A stretch of 64,000 nt of DNA from Ignelater luminosus (GCA_011009095.1 VTPC01003716.1:10600-74599); one strand, 5' to 3'. Positions 9,791 through 23,155 are shown, numbered from the stretch's first letter. Notes: generated from the sequence alone by a model not told the origin. Numbers and translations: made by a program.

Positions 9791-12700
9791 TAACAGATTT
9801 TGTTGTATATAGAACAAACTCGTACAGGTACATAACAATTCTTACTCATATATACACAATATTGTGTAAGTGTAGTATATCATCACCATTGAGATCCAAA
9901 AAACTTCAAGAAATGTGAGATCGGTTAAATTAGAAAAATCTATCCATTTTGGAAATCTACTTATTGATTGTTTGTTTTTTCAAAAAAAATTGACGGCATT
10001 CAAAACACCGCCCATCACTTACTTCATATTCTCATAGATTACTGTAATCAGATTAACGTATACAGGTACTTACATTTATAATATTTTTTAATTACATTTT
10101 CAGGACAAACTTTATCTACAAAATATAATTTTTCTCATCTATTTTGAAAATCCTAAACGCAATTAATATTAATAAGTGCCTAATTATCTAGACTTTAGAC
10201 AAAGTAATGTGTGTACTATTATTAATTTATTTTTGGTAAAATGATTTCAAATATTAAAACCCTTACTATATTTAACAGTTTAGTCTTCTTTTTCTATTGA
10301 AATTGCCTTTTAAAGCAGTCAGACACCAGACAATTTATTGCTTACAGTGGGGTGAGGTGACTTCTTCTTAATACCGTAGTTTCTCCTTCTAGCTTGCAAT
10401 TCCTCCTTTCAGCTATCCAATCAGAGGTCGTGTGACCAAGAGAATCTTCTTCATCATGAAGGGTGCTGCTGTTTAAGAGCTTCAACTCTTTTGAAGTTAG
10501 AAAGATTTTTACCGACGTCCAAGCGTGACCTGTGCGGTTCTCGTATCTCGTACTTAAATAAGAATTTCTTTGTAGAAATTATCAAATTGAGACACCGTCT
10601 TTTTGAAAAAAAAAACGTGGTTTATTTCGTTGTCAACCCCTTGTGTACTTTTCGTATGGTCTCGCTTCTTTGAAGGAAAGACTGCAGCGTGGTAAATCAC
10701 AGCCGCAAAAAACTGCTCTAGAATACTTAATTCCCTGATCATCAAGAAGACTTTAATTTATCTAGCAACTGCAGCTCATTTTGGACGTTTGTAGTACGGA
10801 TAATTTTACCTGCAGTAGTCCCTCACTTTCGAACTCCGCCCACAAGAAGATTATCTGGGCAATTCTGACTTTGCCCGTCAGTATGAACCAAATCACTTAC
10901 TGTATCGATGCGTAGATCAAGCTCCCCTCCCCCATGACCTCCTACAGTGAACTATAAGCAGCTAAAGTGTTCACAGCGGGATTTCTTTAAATATATTACC
11001 AGTAATATACGTGTTTAGTGTGATGTCACACGGCCTGATTGATTCTAAACGAATTTGGTTGCTAGGATGTAACTAACGTAGTTATTGGTTAACATACACA
11101 ACGTGGGCTGTCCGTAACTACCGTTGCGAAGAGACTAGTTTTGTTTGGAATCAATATTTGAATTTTTGTTTCTCGTGTCGTCATCTTAAACCATTTGTGC
11201 GCGTACCGTATTAAATTTTTTAGTGAGTGCATGGAATAAGATCTCTTGCAAGACTATCTCAGCGCTGAACAGTTTCATTGTTTATCCTATCTTTATTTTT
11301 TTTTCATTTTCAACATTTTAAGTTAGAGAATCGTATTTTGATTTGTTTAACGCACAAAGACGATCCATAATTTTGAAAGGTCCGAGGGATAACATACATC
11401 TCGTTATTGCAGATATATCTTGTTGTTTCTCTCTAAGTAAATATTAAACATTAACTTTAGTGTTGGTTGCACTAAGTTTAGAAGATAAATTCCCCATTCT
11501 GCTAATAAGGAACATTAGGTAAACAATTATATTTGACTGTTCTGTACCACGGTTCTCCAGTGAATGCTACAGCTATTATAACGAACTATTTTATTATTTT
11601 GTTTTCAATATACTTGTTAATTTATGTTAGATGTTTTTGATTGAAGTAATTACAGTTACATAAGACAAATGTTGTGCCAGCGGCGAATCTCCTTGCTCTC
11701 AATTGCTACAAAATACCTAATACTAAAGAAAGCTTTAATGTACCGTATGTACCTCTTAACCTCACCTTATTAAGCAAGGATCTTCTCAATTTACTGAGGT
11801 AGCAATGGTATTTATGGCGAAGTCTTGTCACAGTGAACGGTTTTTATTGTCATTGGCGCCCATTGGTTTTGGAATTTGCTTTGCTTTGTCACTTGAAATT
11901 CTGCAACATCTAACTTTATTCACCCATCTCCAACCCTCCGAGCCGGCCAAGTGGCACATTAGTTATACGTTGACGGTAAGTTATCGTACTCGGACCACTA
12001 AATTACGTTTCTTTCGTAACAACTTACATAGAAAAAGCTTTTTTATAGGTTTCGTCCACTAACGCAAGTTGGCAGCTTTGGAAAGTAAGTTAGGAAGTTG
12101 TAAGTATTATTTTCATAAATTGATACTAAATTATATTACAACTGCTATAACAGAACTCATAAGATTTACATTGCCAAGTTGTAAAAGCGATCTTCTGCCG
12201 AGAAGGTTTCAAACCAAATTGTGGCCCTCTCAAACAAGCTAAAGAACAAAATAAAAATGAAGAAAATGCAACAGAATTAATCCTAAAACTTATCTTGATA
12301 CAATAAATGAAAAAAGACCAAATTTACCAAAAACTAATTACCTACGGAATTCGAGCTTTTTCAAATTTCTATAGACTGTAAGTATCATCAAAAATGTGAT
12401 AGAGACGGACACACATTTAACTAACGCGGCTATATGAAGAATAACGGCCAAATTTTAATAAAAACACAAGATCTTCTAGGTATAGTTTCTTCGGTTATCA
12501 CATTCCCACAATACCACTAGTGCCACGACCACTACTGCTACGACTACTACTGCTACGACTTCTACAAGCAGAATTGACAGTGTCCGAGAGAAGCACCAAA
12601 GTATGAAACATTTTTTCGGTGGGTCTTTATGTGATGCCCTAAAGAGCAGTAAAACTAAAAAGCTTCTTAAACCTATCTTGTGCAGTATTGTTTCCACAAC

Positions 12701-15700
12701 TAATAAGTATTAGTGCCTCATATTTTATGAATTTCCGATAGGCTTTTTTCGTCTAGTCCGGAGCTTAGGGTGACGTCTAAATGACGTGACTGTTTGGTCT
12801 ACGTTACGTCACATTCATGTTAGAAAATTCCTTGAAATGTCATAACTCAAAGACATCACATCACAAATAAAAAAAATTCAAACTAAATGAGAAAGGAACA
12901 AGCCCCGACCATTCTTAAATATTTTAAAGCAATAAATAAAACGCAGACACGCCAAACAAAATTACATCAAAATTGTAGAACCTACCAAACAAAAAGGACG
13001 TTACACAGCTTAAGGGTGTTGCTCATTCTTATATTTTTTTTAACCTAGCTGTCAAAATGTAAACCTAAACAAGATCATGGAATGTCATTTTTATAACCAG
13101 CTTTTCTAGGTCGTTATAATCTAACTTGTAGATATCCTCGCCCACTCATCAACTAGCTGTTAGTCGTATCTTGCGCATAAGTTGGAGTAGAAGCACATAT
13201 AATAAAGAAAGTGACAACAAAGTTTTGATAAACGTAGATTTACTATAAACGAGGAATTTAGAGGCCAAACCTTGATACCTTGAGTTCTCAAAACTTATAG
13301 ATTAAAATAGCTTGGTAGGTCTACATCAGGTTTTTCGAATTATTTATTAAGAGACGTTTCTTCTGTACAACACTAGTTGAATAAGAACTTTTATTGAGAT
13401 GAAAGCAGTAAGATGAAGAGTAACTTTTAAAGTTTTACTACCAGACATGTGTTGAAGCCACCCTATCAGCTTAGTCAGATAAACATGAAAGATCGTCAAG
13501 AACTGTGCTTGTTTAAAAGTATAACTTGTAAAGCAAGTGTACAAGTGTAACAAAAAAGAGAAAACAGAGATATTTTGCGTTTCCTGCACCACCCTGTATG
13601 TATAATTATACGCATTAATTCGACACATTGATTTAATTCTTTTGGTATGTCATTGTCAATAGCAAATAGCAAAAAGCAAGCAGTTTAATGAAAGTTAAAA
13701 CAAAATTGGCCCTTTGTTGATGTTTACACCTACTGAAGTTACATTTTTAACATATAAGAGTAGACAATTCGCAAATTGGATATTTTTTTAGTTAAGGCAA
13801 AAAATGTCACATAGACAAAAACTAAAATAACAAACAAGGCTGTTACAGAATGACTTTTAAATTATATACTGACACACATACGTTTCCTTGATCCTTTTAT
13901 CTGTTAACACAATGTACGAATATTAACAAAAAATTGCCTATGTTAATATTTCTGGACCATGTTTTTTCTTTTGTTATTTTTCGAGACATACCTTTGTTAA
14001 CCGCATAATAAAAGCTCAACACAATTCTCTAGTTCTAATAAATGATCTTAAAATTAAAATGACGGTCACGTAGATTAGAGGTTTGTGTTATCTGGCCTTC
14101 CTCCCGGCAATATTTTTTGCATCTTAGAAAAAAATATGTTGCTTATCTTTAAGTTGCAAAAAAATCTTGTTAGCTTTAAGCTTTTAGTACACAAGGTCAG
14201 AGAAATTTATAAATTTGATAAAACTTATGCTAAAAAAATCTGATTAGGCAAAAGAGAAAAAAGTAACCAACACCTTCGCATTGGCATAAATAATTAATCT
14301 TTTTTGTTATCCGCAAAACATCAGTGATCGATAATTAGAAAAATCGAAAATGCTGCGGCACTTATCACGATCATTAACACTGAACACGACACAAAGTATA
14401 AAGTTAAGTTAATGCAAATTAGACATGTCTTAAGATCTAACTACAATCAAAACGAGATAAAATGGAATTTTGCTATCGGCTACTGCGAAGTTTAACAATA
14501 GTAAGGAAGAACAAAACTTTTATTTTCTGATCGTACCCTGAATTTCAAATAGAAAGAAATGGATTTGTACAAGAAGATATCTTCTTAAAAAATAAAGTGC
14601 GTTTTGTATTCGTATGCAAATTATTTTTATTATTTCCTGCGTACATCACTCGGTTGTTTATTTTCGTATTCACCAAACGCATTAATTAATTAAAGAAAAC
14701 CATAACGATGAAAGTATTGTGAGAATTTATTACGAATTTTGCAAAACACATAAATAAGACAGTCGTAGTGAAGAAAACTCACGTACCATCTTTTACCAAA
14801 TAAGAACGTTAACGTGACCTAAGATTTCCATATTTAAAATTATCTTTTAGTATATATTATGACTAATACCATAAAACAAATCTGACCTTTCCTTGCACTT
14901 TGTGCATTTTGTGATTTTTAACCTACCTCGAGGTTGCGGTTGAACATTGATGGAATCTAAAACCACCACATGAAAAATTGCCTGTTATTAAAGTATTGTC
15001 AACTGGGAATAATTCTTTGTAAAACGAAACGTGATATATTGGCAAAATTAAAATATTATTGTTCTTGTAGCTTTTTTTTTCGTGCGCGACCTTAAAATAG
15101 TTAATGGTTAACATAGAAAAATTGACAAATTGATAACCTACATAAGTCAGGTGAAATATACGAGTTTTACTAGTGAACGTCAGTCGGTCGGTGTCGTGAT
15201 GTTTCTAAAATTTCCAAATTGTAAAATTATGGATAAATCTAACAAAGCTATTAAGAACCAAAATACATTTATAAGTCTTGTTATATTAGATTGACTTAAT
15301 TTTTTTTAGATATTTCGTTTTCATTTTATGTTCAACAAAGACTCGATTTGATTTGATTGATTTACATCTATACTGTTTGTCCCTTAAAATAAAACTCAAT
15401 TAAATCTCATCAGTATCGTCTAAAAGTGATGACTAATGAGTTGTTAGTTTACATTATGAATTTCTAGTGTTAGGATAAGCTCACGTTTAGAGATCTCTGT
15501 CTCAAAGTTGTCAACTTTCAGAATTGCGAACTATATGGACTTGGATAAAAATAGTTAGTCTCACTGATTAGTAGGAGAATCAGAATGCAATGTTGTCTAT
15601 TAACGCGCCTAATTGAAGTAATAAGGTTCTCACCCGATGAAGCTAGTGGCTGCTCGGCAGGGCCGTGGATCCCCGATGTCTGGATGCCTAATATCTAAAT

Positions 15701-17099
15701 ACAGTGTGACATAAGGGCGAAAGCTAAACTTCAGTAGCTCAACTTTCCTAACTCTATCTTTGTTTACGCTCTTAAACATATTCACAAAACCTTATTTTCT
15801 TAATTATTCATAGGTAAACAGAGAAGGTAATGGAAGGTTAAAATCTGATCTTCTCCTTTGGTACAGTGACTTGCCTCAGTATCAGCAGAGAGCTCAACGG
15901 TCTAGACTATCTTTGGAGAGGAAAATAACAAATTTAAATGGAGGAAACAAAAATGAAACCTTTTACACTGTATTTCTTCATTTATTCTCTTAGACCACCT
16001 TGACCTCCTGTCCAAGCTCTTTTTTCTAGCAATACTATCACTTTCAGTAGAAAGGGAAATAAAAAAATCTAAATATAGGCAACCCAAAGAGCTTCTCTCC
16101 AGTTTTTAATAAAATTATTTAATTAAATTATGTTAAAGTGGTCAGGTATAAAATTCATAGGATGCAACGTCATGTATAGCTGAAAATAATTTTGGAACGT
16201 AGAGGTAATCATTCTTTCTTGCTCAGTAACACTTTTAAATATTCCTATAAATATAGAAGCCATTCTCCATCTAGAGACCATCGGAACACTCTGCACCTAC
16301 CTTAAGGTATGGGTAGTCATAGTCACTACTGTTCCTAGCGTAGAATTGGCTTGTATAACGCGTTCTTTTGGGTCTGTGATATCTACATGCGAAATAGAAG
16401 CTTCCATCACGTGAAGTTGTTACTGATCATCTGTTGCTTTCAGCTATTTTTGCGTTTGTTGTTTTGCCAGTTATTATTTCTGTACGTTCACTTGTTCCAT
16501 GTTTAATATCAACTTTTACAGAGACTTTGGTGAATGCATTTCTTTTACCCGGTCAACAAAAGAGAACAAGAGGATCAAACGTGGAGAAAATGAACGACAA
16601 AAGTTTCCTGGGATCATGTGCGCAACACTGAGTTTCCGGAAATAGGGACGATGTCTTCAGGCACCACCCAATCATACTTGATCCAATTCTGAACCATAGC
16701 TGTCTGCCTGTAGGGGATATCATTAAATTTTTGAAAGATATCAAAATACTATTACTATTGATTTCCATCTCTACAGGTCACAGCAAGATGAGCAAAATTC
16801 GACCGTCAACTTTTTTTCCGATGACTGTAAAAGATGCCGATTCTGACCGTTTTCGAAAAATCGCGTGAAACACCAAACATTTCCTGATCTAAACAAAATT
16901 TGAACGTGTCAGGTGGTAACCTCTCAACAAGATTAGTCTAGATAGAGTTTGATCTTCTTTTGTTTTTTCATTTCCCCCTTGAAGGGACAGGTGTGGTTTT
17001 TCGACATATCTTGAAAACGCAGCATCGAATCAAGATGGGACCTTTTTTTGCAAAAACTTCTTTCTTTCATTGAATGTTACAAAAAAGCTTCCTTTATGC
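9791..17099. other. Long AT-rich region without supported genes
   Basis: Only short unsupported frames are present. Local features are a 15-bp tandem repeat at 12,526-12,570, a patch of higher G+C near 11,800-12,000 with an unrecognised 85-codon frame, and a small G+C-rich patch near 15,640-15,690. Probably intron or intergenic DNA. Confidence 0.4.
12526..12570 (+). repeat. 15-bp tandem repeat, about 2.7 copies
   Basis: Units are CGACCACTACTGCTA, CGACTACTACTGCTA and the partial CGACTTCTACAAGCA. On the minus strand they fall in the frame 12,476-12,697 and give a Val/Ala-rich tract, which is a repeat artefact and not evidence of a protein. Confidence 0.8.
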
Positions 17100-17365
17100 A
17101 GAAATGTTAAAAACTAGAGGAGAGAAGTTAAGAGAAAGTATAAGGATATTGCTAAATGCCTGTGGTCTGGTAAAATACCAAAAATGTGGGAAAATGCTGA
17201 GGTTGTCATTTTATGGAAAAAAGGCGACAAAGACAATGTAAAAAATTCTCGCCCAATTAGTTTGCTAATAACCAACAGACTGACACATAAAATGGACCTA
17301 TGTCAACCTCCGGAACCTGGGAAATGTTTTTAAGGCGCTGGACTGGTTGATCAACGTTGAAACGC
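17100..17365 (+). pseudogene. RTE-like reverse transcriptase, 5' fragment
   Basis: Conceptual translation gives CLWSGKIPKMWENAEVVILW followed by KKGDKDNVKNSRPISLL. This is the finger-domain signature of RTE-type reverse transcriptases (the consensus has GKIPxxWxxAxVxLLxKKGD and NYRPISLL). ITNRLTHKMD and QPPEPGKCF follow, matching the next block with about ten residues deleted. Register changes and stops follow near 17,330. The frame then runs into GC-rich sequence of another kind. The element resumes at 18,058 with later RT motifs, so the two fragments are best read as one interrupted copy. Its C-terminus differs from the RTE-like element at 1.9-3.5 kb, so two RTE families are present. Confidence 0.75.
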
Positions 17366-18050
17366 CACCGTAGGTGGTTGACTATTTAGAGAATTTAAAC
17401 TCTCTCTAGCCTGAAGGTTCTAGTTTGTTGGAGTTGTACGCGTATTTCGTGGTGGTGAAGTACTTGATGGCTCGCCGTGGTGATATTGGTTGCAGCTGGC
17501 ATCGCAAATCGAAGATGGTGGTGGTGGTCGTCACCTCTTGGTTAGTGGTGGTCACCTCCTTGTAGTTGGTTGCCCCCTACCAAAGTGGAAGCAGGGTTGT
17601 GAAAGAGCAGGTTATTAAAATGGTGGTTATTGGAATTGGTGATAAAAAAACGGTTGCTTTCAGAATCACATGGACTGGGAAGAGAGGGAATTAGGAGGAG
17701 GATAGGTGGTTAGTTGTTGGAGGAGAACGCTGTGGTGGATGGGCGGTGAATTTCCGGGAACGGTGGAGGAGGAGGAGGAGCCTCATGCTCAAGGATTTGG
17801 GTTGAAAAGTAAAGTGGTTATCACGGTCCCGGTAGCCCCCCAATTATTGAAGTCCCTCGGTCAATGTGGGGTGGTGCAGTATTACGGCCTTGGTGGTGGA
17901 TGTGGTCCAGACCTGCGTCCCCTAGTACACAGGATCCAGAGGGTGGTGGAGTGTTGTTGGAGGTTCCCGTATCTTTCAGCACCGGTGCGCCACGCACGTT
18001 CTCTGACCCTGAGGTCGACTGCCTCGCTTCGCGTTCGAGACCGGAATTAC
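17366..18050. other. GC-rich, GGT-rich block interrupting the RTE copy
   Basis: About 0.7 kb with far more G+C than its surroundings and a marked strand bias (GGTGGT runs on plus, CCACCA on minus). Frames are open on both strands because stops are rare in such sequence (17,706-18,056 plus; 17,821-18,090 minus), so the frames are weak evidence for a protein. It stands where about 130 residues of RT, including the catalytic DD motif's upstream blocks, would be expected. It has short weak similarities to the GC-rich island at 56.8-58 kb. It may be an inserted element or a replacement. Confidence 0.4.
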
Positions 18051-18057
18051 AAATAAA

Positions 18058-18845
18058 AGGATAAATATAGAGAGAACACGACTTAATCATTTACGATTTG
18101 CTGAAGATATGTCCTTAGCAGTATTTCAATAAATGAATTAACGACTATGTTAGAACAATTGCAGCACGCATCGACACAAATTGGACTGGAGATGAACTTG
18201 GAAAAGACGAAGATAATGAGCCCAGAGCAAGTAAATATTACCATCGATAATATGCCATTAGAGTATATACCTCGGACAAAAAACTCAACTGGGAAAAGAG
18301 AACCACACAGCAGAAATTTTCCGAAGATTAAGTCATAGTTGGGCAGCACTTGGTAAGCTCGCGTTTATATTCAGATCACAAGATATCCCTATAAATCTCG
18401 AACGAAAAGCGCATGAGTCATGTATACTGTCAGTTCTTACATACGGCTTTGATATTATGGCCCTAACACGTCTGTCCACGAACAAACTTCAAGTCGCACA
18501 ACGAGCATGGAGAGGGCTATATACTTAAGAGATAAAGTCCCAAATGAGGAAATCCAGCAAAGAACACAGATAACTGATGTTCTGAAAAGAGCAACGTGAC
18601 TGAAATGGCAATGGGTTGGACACATAGCCAGATAGAACAACGACAGATGGGTGTTTAAAATCTCAGCATGGTGCCCAAGAGAGAATAAGAGGAGTGTAGG
18701 AAGACCGCAAAGGAGGTGGAGAAACGATATCCAAAAAGTCGCGAGAAAAAATTGGAATAAAACTGCTATAGACAGAAACAGACGGAAAGAATTAGAAGTG
18801 GCTTACATCCATGAGTGGATGAATACAGGCTAAGAAGAAAAAAAG
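18058..18845 (+). pseudogene. RTE-like reverse transcriptase, 3' fragment
   Basis: Starts with RTRLNHLRFAEDMSLAV, which corresponds to the LRFADD catalytic block (here AED, one active-site Asp lost). It continues ELTTMLEQLQHAS and LEMNLEKTKIM, the conserved helix and NxxKTK motif. After several frameshifts the frame 18,651-18,833 gives KRSVGRPQRRWRNDIQKVAR then NWNKTA and LEVAYIHEWMN, the typical RTE C-terminus (GRPxxRWxDDI ... AxxRxxWRxLEEAY). An A/G-rich tail (AAGAAGAAAAAAAG) follows the stop near 18,830. This is the continuation of 17,100-17,365 and is inactive. Confidence 0.85.
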
Positions 18846-19464
18846 AAAGGTAGTTTGATACAAGAATTTGATGCCCTAAACACGAATTCGAAGAAAAAAC
18901 CGAAAAAAGCAATAATGAGAGATTAAAAATTCCAAAACAACATGGTTTTCTCCGGTGACTACGACAACAAGATCTCGTCGAATTAAATTCAAACTGTAGT
19001 GCCTTTTTTATTATAGTTACTTTAGGTATGTTTTCAGTTAACAGCAAATGCTAACAACTGAACAAAATATAACTGACATTTCTTTTTGTCAAGATCCTTG
19101 CGAGATTATTTTCGAAAGACTACGGATACGATTTATTTTAAAATAAAGGGAAAAATAAATCTAAGCGCTTTGGACTAAAATAATGATTAGTCTTTTAAAT
19201 GTTGACCTTCTTAAAGCGGGTTGCGTGCCACAGAGGGCACTGGCGTGCCTTACATATGTAGAATTACTTTAGATCTTCCCGTTTTCACCTTTAGAAATGT
19301 AATCATTTTAGATGACTTGGCACGGTGTATAAATTCGAAAGAAAAGTTTGTTGTAAACGGCAAGATTTCCCAATACACTAACCGACAATTTCATTATAAA
19401 TAGCACTAAAAAGTATCCTCTGTTTACATAAACGCACTTAGAATTCTGTTTATTATTTTCTGAA

Positions 19465-19510
19465 AATAAACGTGCCGGCGTAGCAAAGATAATGTGAACT
19501 CGTTTGCTAG
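19465..19510 (+). repeat. Short dispersed repeat, copy 1
   Basis: The core AAACGTGCCGGCGTAGCAAA, followed by GATAATGTGAACTCGTTTGC, matches 45,266-45,310 (AAACGCGTCGGCATAGCAAA, then GGTAATGGGAGCTCGTTGG) at about 80% over 45 bases. Both lie in AT-rich DNA. Probably remnants of one short interspersed element. Confidence 0.5.
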
Positions 19511-21839
19511 CGTTTGCGATAACAAGGTGTTTTAATTTGTTACAAAACTGGATTTGCATTGCACTTTTCGATGTTTCATTTATACAAATTCTTAAACTTG
19601 TTACTGAATTGAAACACTGTTGTTAATAACATTAATTTCTTAATGACAGTTCATAGCTTATCAACGCATCGACAGTAGTTTCTCTGTAAATATGCAGTTT
19701 TTTAAAATTCAAATTATAAGTGTAACTGTAAATTTGCCGCGGCTTACAATGTTAAGATTTCCGTTCAACATAGGAAGGTTTTCTGACCTCTGAATAGACA
19801 TTTATGAATAAATTAGGGTCATTTAAGTTATAAATAGTTAGTGTTTAGGTATTTGTGTTTAAATTCACGAAATTTCAGATAAAGATAGGCTGAGTGTTAC
19901 CGTTAGTAAACTAAATTTCCAAAATCCAACTTCACAATTTTAAATATTATATTTACAGGAAATAAGGAAGTAGATAATTAAAACGGTTTTATTATAAAGA
20001 TAAGTTCTGAGAACCATACCAACAATTTGAGATTACAATTAAAATTACATTACAATTTAAAAATCTCACTTAACATTGCATTTAAAAACAAGTAAGAGTA
20101 AGATGTTATAGTTACATTTGTAGCCTAGTCATTATAATAATGTATTCATTACTTACTATTCTCTAAACAATATAATGTGAAATTAGAAAAGGATAAGTAT
20201 CTAGTTAATAACAATTTTGCAGGTATTACTTTACTGTTCTTACAATTAGACATGCTCTTTTCTAGTATGTAGTAATCAGGCAAGCCAACTTAAATTGCTG
20301 GAACTAAAAAAGAACACATCCATTAAGTTAAGAAGAAAATAAATAAAGGTAGTACATAAAAGAGAATATGCACTAAAGGTTAATTGATAAAAATTCTCTA
20401 TAAGTACTACACGAGAAGATGCAATAAATCAAACAGCCCATCTATCAACATGATATCTAGAAGTCAAACAATCATAAAGCCTTTTATTCATAAATGGTTT
20501 TCAATTGTCACAAAGATAATATAATGTTTACTATTGAGACCGTAGATAAATAAATTGCTAACCAAAGGTCATCATCTCACATTCACATTTTCAACAAAAC
20601 TTGATCACTTTTGAAATTGAACACAAACAAAAACTTTCACTGTTCGTGTAAGACTACTTAAATTGTACCATTAATAATAAAAAATATTCCAGAAGATTGA
20701 TGCAAATCAATGCCTAAGTACTTTTGTTATTATTATTATTGTCAAGGAACACGATACTGGGACAAAGCTATTTCACAAACTTTTTTTAAAACTTTCAGTT
20801 CTATTAACGTCAAAAATTACAACTGACATCTGAAGACTACTCTAATGACCAGTTGCAACATCCATTGTTGAAATAAATAGATATTCGTACAACAAAAATT
20901 GATTTTATCTACCTATTCGGAGCTGAACCTCTTATTTCATGATTTCCATACCAGATAAAAGTTAAAAAATTGAATTTTTTAAATTTATGCGTTTTATGGT
21001 TGCAAACCGGTTTGAGATTCTTTTCATTTATCATACTCGATTTTGATTAAAATACCGTTAGATTTGTCAAAGTATTATCATCCTGTTTTACATGTCTTAA
21101 AAAATAAAATTTCATGTAAATCTAAGCGGAAGTCACATTATGAAATGTTAAACTTATCTTTATATCAATTTTTATTGCATTAATGGTAAACTTCCGAATT
21201 TATAAAGTAGCGCACAGACATTCAAATGATATTTATTAACAACATTCTAGAGATAAAGATATAACCTTATTTTCATACAAAATTCGTTATGTTAACATCT
21301 TCGAAGCTTAATAAGGAACATAAATCTGTGAGTTCTAGTTCTAATAGAAGAGAAAAAATTGTATAGATCCGTCTAGTAATGCAAGAGAGAAAAAAAGTGA
21401 AATATTATATCAAAAATTTGATCACATCTGTTTAAATCCTACTAATAAGGCTACTGATACATATAAAAAATTAAAACCTTAAAGTGACCGTGAATTTCAA
21501 GATACTGATCGTTACAAATTATTTTTTTATTTCTAAAAGTATCGACTATGGTAAATCAAGTTGAATCGTAACTCACTGATACAATCATTTTCTTTGCAGA
21601 AAGTGAGAAACTATAATTGCAATTGGATGTTCTTTCTTTCCAGGTTATTTATGCAAATTTATCAAAACAAAGCATGGTACCATCCTAACTGTTAGGAGAC
21701 TAGGGTTGTTGTAAAAACATATCGTAGGAAGCAGTGGTAACCCAAATTTACATGTGCAAAGAAACAAAAGTTTTAATGTTAGTAAATTGTGTTCTTAGCT
21801 CCAACAAAAGAAAACAATACCCTTTAAAAGTGGCGATCC

Positions 21840-22081
21840 AAAATATATGCTAATCCCACAAGTGATGAGGTTCGCGTGAGCTCACGTTGAGAATTGGAGG
21901 CGCAAAGTAACCAATCAATAATGCAATGGTAAAGTAAACATTTTTAGGTAAGTACGGCCACTTTACACCTACTAGAAAAGCGAGAGTGTTGTCAATGTCA
22001 ATACTGACATATAATGATCTTCAAAACGAAGAAATTATAAAGTGATTATTAAAACTAAATAAGAATTTGAAAATGGTAAGT
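21840..22081 (+). promoter_or_regulatory. Possible promoter and first exon of a gene starting ATG|GTAAGT
   Basis: A perfect 12-bp palindrome CGTGAGCTCACG (21,875-21,886) and a CCAAT sequence near 21,910 lie upstream of an ATG at 22,073-22,075 that is followed at once by the strong splice donor GTAAGT (22,076-22,081). Start codons directly before an intron are known for housekeeping genes such as ribosomal protein genes. I found no convincing second exon downstream, so this is only a candidate; ATG next to a donor-like hexamer can arise by chance. Confidence 0.2.
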
Positions 22082-22705
22082 AAAACCACTTACTTATTTA
22101 TATTTCTACAATAATTAATTTCATGCTAATATACCCTAGGCTTGTCACATTGTGCCAGAATCGAGCTTGAGCCTCCTTGGAGACAATCAGTTATCTAGGT
22201 ATACGAAGGAAATGATGGGACCTCGGAGAGGTCTTTGATTCTGAAGGTGCGAAACATAAAACTCACGAATGAATCTCTAGAAGGCACGTAAGTATAATAA
22301 TCATGCAATAAAGGGGCTGGGCGGCAAAGTGTGTCCATATTCCACGTAAAGGTGCTTTTATTATAAAAAAAACTCAACTCCGGTAAAAATAACTTGAATT
22401 AACACAGATACACTCTTTGCGAGTCAAACAGCTTCAATGTAAGCTTTTGTTTGTTCACCACTTACTACCGTAAATTCTTTCCAAGCCTACATATATCAAA
22501 CATACAACTTCGCCTTAGGTTTTATCATAAAATTCACCGGCAAAAAATTTAACACGCGGTTTACCTAGAGCCATATACCATCTTGAAAACCATGTGCGTG
22601 GAAAGTTCCATATATTTTCACTAATGAGATGGGAGGTAGGCACCAGAACTACTATTTGCTTCTTCTTTATTAATCTTCTTAACACTTAGTTTCTACTTAA
22701 TGACT

Positions 22706-23155
22706 GAACTCATGTCTTCTTGGTGTAACTTCTCTTTCTTGACTTTTGCAGTTTTGATGTCGCAGTAGCCATTATAATATTGCCTTAACGTTGTAGTCTT
22801 TGAAACATGTAAACCTTTCTACTCAGCAATTGAAACCAAGCAAAACTAGACTCTAGAGTCCTCTTGGAAACTTTGCTTTTATTCAGAAAAAGCGCTAGTA
22901 CGAACGTCGGGTTATTTTAAAAAAGATCTCGCAAGGTTATTCAACAGAACTGCTAATAATATTAAATAACCAAAAGTCTTTTTGGAATAGTATAAAGTCC
23001 AACTTGCTCAATAAGAAGCCGATTCCGATCAGAGCCCCAGTAATATTGCTGAGTCATCTAAAGATTTCGATGTTATATTTTTCATAAGCCAACCTGATGC
23101 ATTCGAGAGCCTTCTTTCAACAGAAAGGGATTCAACATCATTCTCCTTTTGAAAA
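22706..23155 (+). repeat. Direct duplication, copy 1 (period about 701 bp)
   Basis: Begins GAACTCATG at 22,706 and ends near 23,155. It repeats at 23,407 with long identical stretches, for example AAAAAGCGCTAGTACGAACG and GATCTCGCAAGGTTATTCAA. The first part is more diverged than the middle and end. Read on the minus strand it carries ENDVESLSVERRLSNA, also found in copy 2. Confidence 0.9.

Larger units (their letters stand above)
18846..22705. other. AT-rich region without supported genes
   Basis: No recognisable coding sequence. It contains one half of a repeat pair (19,465-19,510), an (ATT)n run near 20,726-20,740 and the weak first-exon candidate near 21,840-22,081. Confidence 0.4.

Noticed and set aside
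11805-12062. 85-codon plus-strand frame with a donor-like GTAAGT downstream
   Set aside because: No conserved motif, and no acceptor or second exon that would make it a convincing gene.
12476-12697. Val/Ala-rich 73-codon minus-strand frame
   Set aside because: The Val/Ala tract comes from a 15-bp tandem repeat; the rest has no known motif.
13560-13615. CACCACCCTGTATG-like end reminiscent of insect TA-flanked DNA transposons (a similar CACCCTGTATA is at about 46,254)
   Set aside because: No opposite inverted end could be found within a reasonable distance for either.
17706-18090. 116-codon plus frame and 89-codon minus frame in the GGT-rich block
   Set aside because: Both strands are open because stops are rare in this composition; the translation is low-complexity and crosses into the RTE fragment.
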